From an uncultured Pseudomonadota bacterium (GTDB taxonomy: Bacteria > Pseudomonadota > Gammaproteobacteria > Burkholderiales > SG8-39): a DNA stretch of 64,000 nt. Where the stretch lies: contig CAILKO010000047.1 in the NCBI GenBank assembly GCA_903834835.1, forward strand, positions 42,823 through 106,822. Direction: 5' to 3'. Positions within the stretch are counted from its first letter, which is position 1; every line of letters begins with the position of its first letter. The notes under the pieces are model-generated. The model was not told the DNA's origin. It did not search any database and worked only from the letters and a program-made list of their open reading frames with translations. The translations under genes and the position numbers were made by a program. Below, in pieces: positions 45,440 through 54,572 of the stretch.

Positions 45440-47962
45440 ATGAAGGAAAAGGAGCTGCGCATCGCGCTCGTGTGCTTCGGCGGGGTCTCCCTCGCCGTGT
45501 ACATGCATGGCGTCAGCACCGAAATCCTGAAGCTCACGCGCGCCTCCAGCCGGCTGCACGCGCTGCGCTCGCGCACCGAGCGCCTCGCCTCGGTGTTTCA
45601 CGGCGGACCGGACGGCAACGACGACACCGAGACCATCTACTACGAACTGCTGCGCGAGTTCGGTCGCCGGATCGATCTGCGCATCGTCGTGGACATCATC
45701 GCCGGCGCCTCGGCCGGCGGCATCAACGGCACCATGCTCGCGCGCGCCATCAGCCACGATCTGTCGAGCAGCGCGCTGCGCGACCTGTGGCTCGACAAGG
45801 CCGACGTCACCGAACTGCTCGCGCCGGATGCGCGGGCGCGGCGCTTCAGCAAGTTCCTGCTGCGTCCGGTGATCTGGCTGATCGGGAAACTCGGCACCAA
45901 CGAGCTCGCGCGCGACGCCGAGGTGCGCACCAAGATCTCCCTCTTCGTGCGTTCGCGCTGGTTCGAGCCGCCGCTCGACGGACTGCGCATGGCCGAACTC
46001 ATGTACGACGGCGCAGCCGCGATGGGAGAGCCCGTGCACGAGCGCGCCACGCTGCTGCCGCCCGGGCAGCGACTCGATCTCTTCGTCTCGCTGACCGACT
46101 TCTACGGCTGCCAGCAGGAAATCCCGATCCACGACCCGGCCGTGATCCACGACCGCGAGCACCGCCACGTACTGCACTTCTCCTACCGGCAGAAGGTGAA
46201 CGGCAAGGTGAAGAGCGACTTCAAGCTTTCCGATGCGCCCGGGCTCGCCTTCGCCGCGCGCGCCACCTCCTCCTTCCCGGGTGCCTTTCCGCCGACCAAC
46301 ATCGGCGAGATCGACCGCATGCTCGACGGGCGCGGCATCACCTGGCCCGGGCGCGAAGCCTTTCTGCTGCGCCACTTCGATCGCTACCTGCGCGCCAACC
46401 AGGATCCGGCGAGCGTCACCTTCATCGACGGCGGCGTGCTGAACAACCGCCCCTTTCACGAGGCGATACGCGCGGTGCGCGGACGCCCCGCCTACCGCCA
46501 GATCGATCGTCGCATCGTCTACGTGGACCCGGCGCCGGCGAGCGCGCAGAGCGCCTTCAAGCGGCGCGTGCCGGGATTCTTCAGCACGCTGAAGGGCGCG
46601 CTCTCGGACATCCCGCGCGTGGAGCCGGTGACCGAAGAGCTCGGCTGGGTCGCGACCTACAACGAGCGCGTGCGCCGCGTGCAGGGTCTCATCGAGAGCA
46701 CGCGCCCGGCGGTCACCCGCATGGTCACCGACATCATCGCCGAGGACGGCGCGATCTTCACACCCGGCCAGCTGCGCGCCTGGCGCATCGAGGCGAACCG
46801 GCGCGCCTCGGGCGAGGCCGGTTTCGCCTACCACGGCTATGTCGGGCTGAAGCTTGCCTCGGTGCGCAGCTTCGTCAGCCAGCAGCTCGCCACGCTGCGC
46901 GGGGTGCGGCCGGATTCGCCCTTCGCGCGCGCGATCGGCGCGGTCATCGACGCCTGGGCGCCAATGCCCGGCACCGAACTCGGAGAAAGCATGCGCAGCG
47001 CTGCGGGAGAGCTGGACGCCAATGGCCAGCGACCGCTCTGGCACCGCTTTCTCGCCGCCTTCGATATCGACTACCGCAAGCGGCGCCTGGATTTCCTGAT
47101 CCAGGCCCAGAACCGCATTTTTCATACGCTGGACGAAACCGTGGATCCCGCGGCAATCGCGGAGATCGGCGAACTTAAGCGCCTGCTCTACGAGCGACTC
47201 GACGTGCTGCGCGAGCACGAGCAGCCCGAGCAATACAGCGAGGCGCTGCGCGAGGAAGTCGCCGCGCTGTTCGCCGAAGCCCCCTCGCCGCGCGAGATGA
47301 AGGCGATCGATGCCTGGGCGAAGCGCTTCATGGACCGCAACAGCCCCGCGCTCGCGGCGCTGCTGAAGCGCCTCGCGGACGATCTCGGGCTCGCAGACGA
47401 GACCGCCGAACTCGACCGCGTGCTGGCCGGCGTACCGCTCTCGCGCGCCGATATCTCGCGCAATCTCCTCACCCACTACGTCGGCTTCCCGTTCTGGGAC
47501 ATCCTCACCTTCCCGGTCATGAGCTGGCGCGAGGTGGGCGAATTCAACGAGATCCTGGTCGACCGCATCAGCCCGCTCGACGCGCATTCCTTCGAGGGTC
47601 TGGCCGCGGCCAAGGATTTGAAGGGGCTGGATCTCGGCCACTTCGCCGGGCTGCTCTCGCGCGCCTTCCGCGAGAACGACTACCTGCTCGGGCGCATCCA
47701 TGCCTTCGATCGCATGATCGACATTGCCTGCGATGCGGCGGGTGTCGATGCGCGGCGCGAGGAATGGGTGGTGGATCTGAAGAAGCGCGGCTTCCGCACC
47801 ATCCTCGACAAGGAAGCGCCGCATCTGCCGAACAGCGAGCTGCTGGTCGCGACGCTGCGCGCCTGGGTCGAGGAGATGCGCCCGCAGGCGGTCAGAACCG
47901 CCCGTGCCCAGGTCGGCACCGAAGCGGCCGTCGCAGCCGGTCCGGGCGGCAGCATGGCCTGA
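45440..47962 (+). CDS. Patatin-related phospholipase-like protein
   Basis: An 840-residue protein matching the patatin-related family with a C-terminal DUF3376-type region. The N-terminal patatin domain starts IALVCFGGVSLAVYMHGVS (oxyanion region). It has the nucleophile serine in IAGASAGGINGTML and the catalytic aspartate in FIDGGVLNNRPF, so a Ser-Asp lipid acyl hydrolase is expected. The remaining 450 residues are helical and of unknown role. No signal peptide is seen. It has GGAG about 8 bases before the ATG and sits directly downstream of the inverted-repeat operator. It ends at a strong terminator, so it is a monocistronic regulated gene. Confidence 0.87.
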   Translation: MKEKELRIALVCFGGVSLAVYMHGVSTEILKLTRASSRLHALRSRTERLASVFHGGPDGNDDTETIYYELLREFGRRIDLRIVVDIIAGASAGGINGTMLARAISHDLSSSALRDLWLDKADVTELLAPDARARRFSKFLLRPVIWLIGKLGTNELARDAEVRTKISLFVRSRWFEPPLDGLRMAELMYDGAAAMGEPVHERATLLPPGQRLDLFVSLTDFYGCQQEIPIHDPAVIHDREHRHVLHFSYRQKVNGKVKSDFKLSDAPGLAFAARATSSFPGAFPPTNIGEIDRMLDGRGITWPGREAFLLRHFDRYLRANQDPASVTFIDGGVLNNRPFHEAIRAVRGRPAYRQIDRRIVYVDPAPASAQSAFKRRVPGFFSTLKGALSDIPRVEPVTEELGWVATYNERVRRVQGLIESTRPAVTRMVTDIIAEDGAIFTPGQLRAWRIEANRRASGEAGFAYHGYVGLKLASVRSFVSQQLATLRGVRPDSPFARAIGAVIDAWAPMPGTELGESMRSAAGELDANGQRPLWHRFLAAFDIDYRKRRLDFLIQAQNRIFHTLDETVDPAAIAEIGELKRLLYERLDVLREHEQPEQYSEALREEVAALFAEAPSPREMKAIDAWAKRFMDRNSPALAALLKRLADDLGLADETAELDRVLAGVPLSRADISRNLLTHYVGFPFWDILTFPVMSWREVGEFNEILVDRISPLDAHSFEGLAAAKDLKGLDLGHFAGLLSRAFRENDYLLGRIHAFDRMIDIACDAAGVDARREEWVVDLKKRGFRTILDKEAPHLPNSELLVATLRAWVEEMRPQAVRTARAQVGTEAAVAAGPGGSMA

Positions 47963-47975
47963 GCCCCGGGAACGA

Positions 47976-47999
47976 AAAAGGGGCCCGAAGGCCCCTTTT
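47976..47999. terminator. Bidirectional rho-independent terminator
   Basis: A perfect 10-bp stem, AAAAGGGGCC and GGCCCCTTTT, around the tetraloop CGAA. It lies between the convergent patatin and Bug-receptor genes. Confidence 0.9.
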
Positions 48000-48029
48000 C
48001 CGATCGCCGGTTCCCGGCGAACCCTGCAC

Positions 48030-48998
48030 TTACTGCGGTTTGATCCCGGCGAGCTTCACTACCCGCACATAGCGCGGATAGGCGCTGTGCACGACTTCGG
48101 TGAACTGTGCCGTGTTGCGATACTCCACGATGGTGCCCAGGGCCGGGGCGCGTGCCGCGAACTCGGGACTCTGCGCCGCCTTGGCGAGCGCAGCGGAGAG
48201 CTTCTCCACGACCGGCCTGGGCGTGCCCGCCGGCGCGAAATAGCCCGAAGGGGCTGCGAAATCAAGATCCGGCGCACCGAATTCGGTGGCGCTCGGCACA
48301 TCCGGCGCGAGCTTCATGTCGCGCTCCTTGGTGCTTGCGGCGAAGACCTTGATCTTGCCTTCCTTGATCTGCTGCTGGGTCGTCGTGACGCCGCAGATGC
48401 ACATCGCCACATCGCCGTTCAGCAGCGAAATGATCGTCTGCGATGAGCCCTTGAAGGGCACGTGCTGGACATCCAGCCCGTAGGCGACCTTGGTCGCTTC
48501 CATGAACAGATGGTGAATCGTTCCAACGCCTGGCGAACCATAACTGTACTTGCCCGGGTTCGCCTTGATCAGCGCGATCAGGTCCTTCATGTTGTTCACC
48601 GGAATGGACGTGTTCGACATCAGGAACACCGAGTTCGTCATGGTCTGCACCAGCGGCTGAAGATCCTTGATCGGGTCGTAGACGCCCGGCCGCATCGCCG
48701 GAACGATCGCGTACTGGCCCACATCCGCGATCATGAAGGTGTAGCCGTCGGGCGCGGAACGCATGAGTTCCTGGACCGCCGGCAGGCCTCCGGCGCCAGG
48801 CTTGTTCTCGACAGTGATCGGCTGGCCGAGCGTTGCGGTCAGCATGTTTGCCTGAAAGCGCGCCACCACGTCCGGCGTGCCGCCGGTGGCATAGGGCACG
48901 AGCAGCTTGATCGGCTTGTTCGGATATTCCTGCCCGGTCGCAACACCGGCCATGCCGGCGAGCAGCGCGCCTGCGATGCCATGTCGTGTGAACTTCAT
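48030..48998 (-). CDS. Bug-family (TctC-like) periplasmic solute receptor
   Basis: A 322-residue extracytoplasmic solute-binding protein of the tripartite tricarboxylate transporter type. It has a signal peptide (HGIAGALLAGMAGVATGQ, residues 5-22), then YPNKPIKLLVPYATGGTPDVVAR and VENKPGAGGLPAV, the ligand-loop motifs. The ATG at 48998 has GGAGAG close upstream; the ATG at 49049 is too far from the signal peptide. No tctA/tctB membrane genes are nearby, so it is an orphan receptor, as is common in Burkholderiales. It ends the minus-strand oxygenase cluster; the ligand may be its aromatic acid. Confidence 0.9.
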   Translation of the reverse strand: MKFTRHGIAGALLAGMAGVATGQEYPNKPIKLLVPYATGGTPDVVARFQANMLTATLGQPITVENKPGAGGLPAVQELMRSAPDGYTFMIADVGQYAIVPAMRPGVYDPIKDLQPLVQTMTNSVFLMSNTSIPVNNMKDLIALIKANPGKYSYGSPGVGTIHHLFMEATKVAYGLDVQHVPFKGSSQTIISLLNGDVAMCICGVTTTQQQIKEGKIKVFAASTKERDMKLAPDVPSATEFGAPDLDFAAPSGYFAPAGTPRPVVEKLSAALAKAAQSPEFAARAPALGTIVEYRNTAQFTEVVHSAYPRYVRVVKLAGIKPQ

Positions 48999-49045
48999 AT
49001 TGCTCTCCATTCGTTGGAACAAAAACCGGCGCAAGTGTACGTTTT

Positions 49046-50053
49046 TCACAGCGCCTCGTCGCGGTAGATGCCGAGCACGTTCTGCAGCGGCGAATCGTTC
49101 ATCACGAACATCAGCGCGCGGTCAGTGGCCGAATCGTTCACGTGATGATGTGCGATCCACTGCGGGATCGCGACCACGTCGTGCTTGCTCCAGGCGATCT
49201 CCTTGTCGCCGACCACCGTGCGGCCGCTGCCTTCGAGCACCAGGAACACCGAGCAGGCGGTGCTCCGCCAGGGCCTGGTGCCGAAGCCGCCCGGCAGCAA
49301 GCGCACATTGCAGCTGATCGCGGGCAGTGCCGGAGCACCGGTTTTCGCATCCAGATATTCGAGGAAGATGCCCTGGTGGGGATCCGGCTTCCCGCCCCGC
49401 ATGAGGCCCAGGTGACGCTCCATCTCCTTCCAGGCGTAGCGTAGCGTCTTGCCCGCGGCCGCGCCCCGGGCGGGGCCGGGCCGCACCGGTTGGCAACTCT
49501 CGCCGAACTTCTCGTAGGCGATCTGCTTGAGACCCATCACCATCGGCAGATCGAGCGCATCCAGCCAGACACCCGGCTCCGCGCCCTCGTTATGGTGGTC
49601 GTGCCAGCTCCAGGCGGGCGTGATGATGAGGTCGTTGGTCTCCATCACGCAGCGCTCGCCGTCCACGACGGTGTACAGGTTCGGATTGCCGCGCATGCAG
49701 AAGCGCAGCGCGGCAAGCGAGTGCCGGTGCGCCCAGGCGAGTTCGCCCGGCAGCACCATCTGCACCGCCGCGAGCAGGCTGTGGGTCGTGCCGCCGCCCG
49801 GCTTCGGCAGGCCGGGATTCAGAAAGGCGAGCGTGCGGCGCGCGGTCTTGCTGTCGGGCATCGCTTCGCAGGCCTGCAGCAGCTTCGCGCTGATCGAATC
49901 CCAGCCCCAGGCGTGCGCGGCGCCCGAGGGGCGCGGACCGCCGATCGCGCGCTCCAGATTCTCGTCATACTTCCATTGCCCGACCATGCTGTCCGCGGCC
50001 AGCACCGCGTCGAGTTCGGCCAGCAGCTTCGTGTCTTCAGCCGGTGCGTTCAT
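49046..50053 (-). CDS. Gentisate 1,2-dioxygenase-like bicupin
   Basis: A 335-residue two-cupin non-haem iron ring-cleaving enzyme of the gentisate / 1-hydroxy-2-naphthoate / salicylate dioxygenase family. The N-terminal cupin has the iron-site motif WAHRHSLAALRF and, 35 residues on, WSWHDHHNEG. The C-terminal cupin has VFLVLEGSGRTVVGDKE and WIAHHHVNDSATDRALMF. AAGGAGGG stands about 8 bases before the ATG. It is in a run with the short-chain dehydrogenase and the Rieske oxygenase genes. The substrate is probably a hydroxylated aromatic acid; gentisate is the family default and unproven here. Confidence 0.87.
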   Translation of the reverse strand: MNAPAEDTKLLAELDAVLAADSMVGQWKYDENLERAIGGPRPSGAAHAWGWDSISAKLLQACEAMPDSKTARRTLAFLNPGLPKPGGGTTHSLLAAVQMVLPGELAWAHRHSLAALRFCMRGNPNLYTVVDGERCVMETNDLIITPAWSWHDHHNEGAEPGVWLDALDLPMVMGLKQIAYEKFGESCQPVRPGPARGAAAGKTLRYAWKEMERHLGLMRGGKPDPHQGIFLEYLDAKTGAPALPAISCNVRLLPGGFGTRPWRSTACSVFLVLEGSGRTVVGDKEIAWSKHDVVAIPQWIAHHHVNDSATDRALMFVMNDSPLQNVLGIYRDEAL

Positions 50054-50102
50054 CGTCCTTCCCTCCTTGAGCTTCCTAGTTGTTTCGCTCCGGGCGCCGC
50101 GC

Positions 50103-50873
50103 TCAGAGTCCGCGCGTGCGCCCGCCGTCCACGTCGATCAGCGAGCCCTGCACATATTCGGCGCGCGGGCTAGCCAGGAACGCCACCATCGCGGCAATAT
50201 CGCGCGGCCGCCCCAGCCGGCGCATGTTCAGTTCGCGCAGCAGGCGCGTGCGCGCGTCCTGCTCGCTGCCGCCCATGGCCTTCAGCACGCCCTTCATGCG
50301 ATCGGTCTCGATCTGTCCCGGGTTCACCGCGTTCACACGTATGCCGTCGCGATCGCCGAGGGCCGCCATGCTCTTCGTGAATGCGAGCAGCGCCGCATTG
50401 GACGAGCCCGCGATCGCATAGACCGCTTCCGGGGTCCAGGCCGACACGCCGACGATATTCGTGATCGAGCCCTTCGATTCCTTCAGCATCGGCCAGGCAA
50501 GGCGCGTCATGCGCACATAGCCGAAGAACTTCAGCGCGAAGCCCGCATCCCAGTCCGACTCGGTGAGTTCGAAGAAATCCGCGCGCCGGGCGCTGCCCGC
50601 GTTGTTGACGAGGATGTCCAGCCGGCCGAACACCTGCTCGGCGCGTTCCACGGCGCACTCGGTGCCTTCCAGCGTGGAGAGATCGGCGTTGCAGGCCACC
50701 AGACGCCGCCCGGAGCGCGCCGCGCTGGCCGACAGCGTCGCGTCCGCCTCGGCGTTGCGCGATACGACGAGCACGTCGCACCCTTCATCGGCCAGCTGCT
50801 CGACGATCGCCCGGCCGATGCCGCGGCTTCCGCCGGTAACGAGCGCGACCTTGCCGTTCAGTTCGAGATCCAC
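50103..50873 (-). CDS. Short-chain dehydrogenase/reductase
   Basis: A 256-residue NAD(P)-dependent SDR. The Rossmann loop is TGGSRGIGRAI near residue 14, followed by NNAG at about 90 and the catalytic Ser plus YAIAGSSNAAL stretch (YxxxS rather than the classical YxxxK). The lysine is therefore displaced: the K of the usual YxxxK is not seen at that position, though TKSMAALG follows. The start is GTG at 50873 with GGGGAG upstream. The neighbours suggest an alcohol or dihydrodiol dehydrogenase of the aromatic pathway, but the altered motif calls for caution. Confidence 0.82.
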   Translation of the reverse strand: MDLELNGKVALVTGGSRGIGRAIVEQLADEGCDVLVVSRNAEADATLSASAARSGRRLVACNADLSTLEGTECAVERAEQVFGRLDILVNNAGSARRADFFELTESDWDAGFALKFFGYVRMTRLAWPMLKESKGSITNIVGVSAWTPEAVYAIAGSSNAALLAFTKSMAALGDRDGIRVNAVNPGQIETDRMKGVLKAMGGSEQDARTRLLRELNMRRLGRPRDIAAMVAFLASPRAEYVQGSLIDVDGGRTRGL

Positions 50874-50918
50874 GTCAGACTCCCCGCCTCATTGCGTGCC
50901 CTGTTTCTATGGCCGGTT

Positions 50919-51410
50919 TCAAAGAGGGTACACGACATAGTGCGGCAATGCGGAGGCATCGGTAAGCGCCTTCTTCGCGCGAAATCGCGCCGTGCCGCCC
51001 TCCACCGCGACGAGGTCGTGGTAAACGCCGGTGGCAAGCAGTTCGGTGCGCGTGAGGTCGAGCCGCGTGAAGGCCACCATGAAATTCGTGCGCACCGCGT
51101 AAAGCCCTGCCTCCGCCGGCCTGCAATCCAGCCGCTGGATGAAATGCCGGGTGCGGTACTCCTGATAAGTGCCGGCCCAGACCCGCGTGATGAAGCTCAC
51201 GCGGTCTTCGAGGCGCGCGCGGTTGTCGTCCAGGATGAGCGCGAGCGGCAGCCTGGCTTCCTCGCTCTCCGCGGTCTGCAGGATGTAGGAGGCGTCCGTA
51301 TCGTCGAAAGCCGCGAGCCAGCCGTCCATGTCGCGGCGGTCGAGCGCGTCGATATAGCGCACCTGGAGTTCGTCCACGGCCCGAAGAATGCTTTCGTCAA
51401 CGGCGCTCAT
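50919..51410 (-). CDS. Ring-hydroxylating dioxygenase, small (beta) subunit
   Basis: A 163-residue protein of the SnoaL-like/cone-shaped beta-subunit family. It has DALDRRDMDGWLAAFDDTDASY near residue 20 and RLPLALILDDNRARLEDRVSFI in the middle, typical of dioxygenase small subunits. It assembles with the large subunit as a hexamer. The ATG at 51410 overlaps the large-subunit stop by four bases, confirming pairing. No ferredoxin or reductase gene is adjacent. Confidence 0.9.
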   Translation of the reverse strand: MSAVDESILRAVDELQVRYIDALDRRDMDGWLAAFDDTDASYILQTAESEEARLPLALILDDNRARLEDRVSFITRVWAGTYQEYRTRHFIQRLDCRPAEAGLYAVRTNFMVAFTRLDLTRTELLATGVYHDLVAVEGGTARFRAKKALTDASALPHYVVYPL

Positions 51411-52591
51411 GCCGCCTCCTTCGCGAATCCCATGACCTTGCGGTAATACTCCCAGCTGAGAATATTGACCGACTCGTCGTTCTGGCTGAACTCCACCGGC
51501 ATCGCGTACTCGTCGCGCACGCCCTTCTGGAATACCTGCATGCCCGGCGTATGGCTGCCCACATGCAGGCGCTGGAACACCGCCGCGTCCTCCATGCTGA
51601 CCAGCCCGCAGGGCCCGAGGAAGTTGGACGACTGACGAACCCGGTGGCGCAGCATCTCCTCGCTGTCGTCCTCGCGCCCGAAGTAGGCATAGTGGATATC
51701 CGTGCGATCGAGCGCCGAGGGATTCACGAAGCGCAGCCCGATGGTGTCCAGGTGCTTCACCGCCGAGAACAGCGGAAACAGATGCAGCGAGCAGGAGCCG
51801 CGCTCGAGATTGCCGCCGCGGTATTCGATCAGCGAGGCGTCCTTCAGCAAGGTCTGCCCCTTGGGCAGCGCGAGCGCGCTCTCGAAGCCGCGGTGACCAC
51901 GGTCGTTCGCGAACTGGCGGCCCTTACCGCCCTGCCAGTTGAGCATCCGGAACGCGAGGTGCAGCAGCGGCGCGTGCCAGGCGTCGTTGTCGTGATAGGT
52001 CTTCCAGTTCGCGTTCAGCTGCAGCTTGTGGTAGCCGAGGAGCTTCAGCCGCCCGTCGCCGCCCATCACGTTCAGCAGCTTGTCCTCGTAACCGTCGAGG
52101 AAGGTCTCGATCGAAGGTGCCTCCGGCGACATCGTGACGAAGATGAGCCCGTGCACGATCGCGACGCGCGGCTTCTCCAGCGGGTACTTCTCTTTCGTGA
52201 AATTCACCGCATCGTCCGGGCGCAGCGGGCAGGCCGTGAGATTGCCCTTCAGGTCGAACACCCAGCGGTGATAGGGGCATTCGAAATTCCTGCGGTTGCC
52301 CGAGACCGCGGTTTCCACCTGCGTGCCGCGATGCGAGCAGGTGTTGTAGAACACCTGGATGCCGCCGTCCTCGTCGCGCGCAACGAGGAGCGGCGTCTCG
52401 CCCAGATAGCAGGTCTTGAAATCGCCGACATTCGGAATCTCGCTCGCATGCGCCACCGGCGACCATTCCGGCCCGTGGAAGATGCGCTTGATCTCCTCTG
52501 CATAGACATCCTGGCGCACGAAGATTTCCTTCGGCACCTGCGTGGACTTCGCGGGCCAGGCGATGGCCGGGCTGATCGGACTCTGTCCCAT
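51407..52591 (-). CDS. Rieske ring-hydroxylating dioxygenase, large (alpha) subunit
   Basis: A 394-residue catalytic subunit that inserts O2 into an aromatic ring. The Rieske [2Fe-2S] ligands are visible in NTCSHRG and CPYHRWVFDLKGN. The mononuclear iron site is in NWKTYHDNDAWHAPLLH (two histidines), with an aspartate further on. The length is shorter than benzoate-type alpha subunits. The ATG at 52591 follows GGAGGAG; a longer frame upstream has no ribosome site. The electron donor genes are missing from the window. With the BenD-like dehydrogenase downstream the substrate may be an aromatic carboxylate, but this is inference. Confidence 0.9.
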   Translation of the reverse strand: MGQSPISPAIAWPAKSTQVPKEIFVRQDVYAEEIKRIFHGPEWSPVAHASEIPNVGDFKTCYLGETPLLVARDEDGGIQVFYNTCSHRGTQVETAVSGNRRNFECPYHRWVFDLKGNLTACPLRPDDAVNFTKEKYPLEKPRVAIVHGLIFVTMSPEAPSIETFLDGYEDKLLNVMGGDGRLKLLGYHKLQLNANWKTYHDNDAWHAPLLHLAFRMLNWQGGKGRQFANDRGHRGFESALALPKGQTLLKDASLIEYRGGNLERGSCSLHLFPLFSAVKHLDTIGLRFVNPSALDRTDIHYAYFGREDDSEEMLRHRVRQSSNFLGPCGLVSMEDAAVFQRLHVGSHTPGMQVFQKGVRDEYAMPVEFSQNDESVNILSWEYYRKVMGFAKEAA

Positions 52592-52750
52592 GAGGGCTCC
52601 TCCCTGCGTGCGCTGCGGCGTACGGATTGCGACCTGTGGATTCCTGCGTGGCCGCAGAATAGGCAGCGCACCCCGGGCTGGCAAGCGCGCGCCCCGCGCT
52701 GCGCACAGAGTGCACAGCGGCGAACAGGCCGCCGCACCGCAGCCTGACGA

Positions 52751-53554
52751 TCAGCCTGTCTGTATCTCGCCCGCGTACTGCGCGCTGCGGCCGGTGTCCT
52801 CGGTCCAGCGGATTTCGATGCGACCCGGCGCTTTCGGCGTGAAGGCGAAGCGCAGATAGGGATTCGCGGAGAGCGAACGATGATAGGTGCCGCGGATGAG
52901 CGGCGCGCCGGCAAAGTTCACGTCCATCGCGCGGATGATCCGCTGGGCGATCGTGCGGCCCTTGTCGTCCTGGGCGAGACCGGTGTCCATCGGGTGACTG
53001 ATCAGCGTGACGACCTCGGCCGTGCCGCCCGCAGCGACCTTTCCAGGCAGACGCACCCGGACCTGCATCTCCTGGCCGCCCTCGGCACCCGAGGGACGGG
53101 CGAGACAGCCGCTCGCCGTGATGCGCACCTCGCGTTCGGCCACATAGACCTGACCCTGGCTCGTGCGCGCGACGGCGATCACCTGCTGCGTCTCGTTCAG
53201 CCGGATGCGCGTCGACAGCTGCAGGCGGCCGATGACCGGCGAGAACTCCCAGCTGGCGATCTCCGGCGTCGGATTGCGCGCGGCGAAAAGATGCAGCGAG
53301 CGCAGGGGGTTCGCCTCCGACACGGCCACCAGAGGAGAAAGTGAGACGCCGAGCGGCACCGACGAGCCGTCTTCCGAAAGCGCAGGCAGGTCGAGCACGA
53401 GCCCGCTCGTCTGCACGGCGGCACCGCCTATCAGGCGGCGTACCGCGTCGATGCGTTCGCGCGTCTGGGCCCGCGCGCTGGCTGAGGTACCGAGCAGCGG
53501 CGCGGCCACCCCGGCGAGGAGCAGGCGGCGCCGGAAACTGTCGATTCTGGTCAT
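52751..53554 (-). CDS. SoxY-SoxZ fusion carrier protein
   Basis: A 267-residue periplasmic protein with a Tat-type signal (SFRRRLLLAG, then hydrophobic residues to about 30). Residues 35-155 resemble SoxY, including SLHLFAARNPTPEIASWEF and STRIRLNETQQVIAVA. Residues 162-267 resemble SoxZ, with MQVRVRLPGKVAAGG, TLISHPMDTG and PLIRGTYHRSLSANPY. SoxY normally ends in a GGCGG tail whose cysteine carries sulfur; here the only candidate is Cys150 in ITASGCLARP, just before the SoxZ part. It is the last gene of the four-gene sulfur run, overlapping its neighbour by four bases. It probably carries sulfur intermediates, though swapped subunit order alters how the arm can move. Confidence 0.85.
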   Translation of the reverse strand: MTRIDSFRRRLLLAGVAAPLLGTSASARAQTRERIDAVRRLIGGAAVQTSGLVLDLPALSEDGSSVPLGVSLSPLVAVSEANPLRSLHLFAARNPTPEIASWEFSPVIGRLQLSTRIRLNETQQVIAVARTSQGQVYVAEREVRITASGCLARPSGAEGGQEMQVRVRLPGKVAAGGTAEVVTLISHPMDTGLAQDDKGRTIAQRIIRAMDVNFAGAPLIRGTYHRSLSANPYLRFAFTPKAPGRIEIRWTEDTGRSAQYAGEIQTG

Positions 53555-54564
53555 AGGGAAATCCGGGTGCGGTGAAGAGCCCAAGCGTTCCCCGCAAGAA
53601 TACCTGCCGCCGCCACGATCGAGGAAACCGACAGCGTGGACAGGCCGGTCAGCCCCTGACCGATCGAACAGCCCATCGCGAGCGTACCGCCCACCCCCAT
53701 GAGCGCACCGCCCGCCATGTAGCGCAGCATTTCCTGCGGCGCGCTGAATCCCTCCAGCCTGAAGCGGCGGCGCAGCAGCGCGCTCGCACCGGCGCCCGCA
53801 AGTACGCCCGCGACGATCATGACTCCGAAGCCGGGCTTCACCCCGGTGGCAATCATCAGGTACTGGATCGATTCGCCGACCGGCGCAACGAAGGAAAGCG
53901 AAGCCGGCGCGATCGGGTCGAACTCGTCCTGCCCCAGCCTGCCCGTCAGCAGCCAGCCGGCCACGACCAGCAGGCCGGCGACCACGCCGCCCGCAAGATC
54001 GCGCGGCGCGGCCCGTGTGCCGCGCGCGCGCAACGCCCACGCAAGCAGCGCCACGCCCGCCACGCAGGCTGTCGCGAGCCGCAGGCCCGGCGTCCCGAAG
54101 CTGCCGCCCTCGATCTGCACGCTGCTCACCTGCTGCAGCGCCGTGCGCAGGGGCGCGACGATACCCGTGAGCGTCATGTAGGCGGCGATGCCCAGGCAGA
54201 TCAGCACCACGAAGGAACGCAGATTCCCCTGCCCGAGCAGCACCAGCGCGCGGGCTCCGCAGCCGTTGGCGAGCACCATGCCGCAGCCGAACACGAAGGC
54301 ACCGACTGGCAGCAGCAGCCAGGAAAACGGGTTCGCGAGGTACATCGACTTCGAGAGCGTCACGATTCCGGCATAGCCGAGCCACTGGGTGCCGGCGAGC
54401 GCGATCGCCAGCGCGACCGCAAAGCCGCGCAGCGCGGTATCGTCACCGTCGCGCCAGTGCCCGCGCAGGCCGCGTGCCAGACAGAAACCGGTGATCTGAC
54501 CGGATACGCCGAATACGAGCCCGATTGCGAACCCGCCCCAGAGGACGAGTTCGGCCGGCGTCAA
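53551..54564 (-). CDS. YeeE/YedE-family sulfur-compound transporter
   Basis: A membrane protein of about 337 residues in the YeeE/YedE (DUF395) family, whose member TsuA takes up thiosulfate. The conserved cysteines are present: QITGFCLARG near the N terminus, FGCGMVLANGCGARALVLLGQGN (in order, not quoted in full here) and MGCSIGQGLTGLS near the C terminus. About nine helices. The start is unclear: TTG at 54564 gives the family N terminus (LTPAELVLWGGFAIG), while GTG at 54591 would overlap the previous stop by 19 bases. It is flanked by the flavocytochrome and the SoxYZ fusion, so it probably moves thiosulfate or a sulfur atom for this module. Confidence 0.82.
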   Translation of the reverse strand: MTPAELVLWGGFAIGLVFGVSGQITGFCLARGLRGHWRDGDDTALRGFAVALAIALAGTQWLGYAGIVTLSKSMYLANPFSWLLLPVGAFVFGCGMVLANGCGARALVLLGQGNLRSFVVLICLGIAAYMTLTGIVAPLRTALQQVSSVQIEGGSFGTPGLRLATACVAGVALLAWALRARGTRAAPRDLAGGVVAGLLVVAGWLLTGRLGQDEFDPIAPASLSFVAPVGESIQYLMIATGVKPGFGVMIVAGVLAGAGASALLRRRFRLEGFSAPQEMLRYMAGGALMGVGGTLAMGCSIGQGLTGLSTLSVSSIVAAAGILAGNAWALHRTRISL

Positions 54565-54572
54565 GGCGCCGC

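Noticed and set aside
45281..47824. An 847-codon open frame on the minus strand, opposite the patatin-related gene
   Set aside because: It is a shadow of GC-rich coding on the other strand: compositionally repetitive, rich in His, Arg, Gly and Asp, no recognisable domain, while the plus-strand protein has catalytic motifs.
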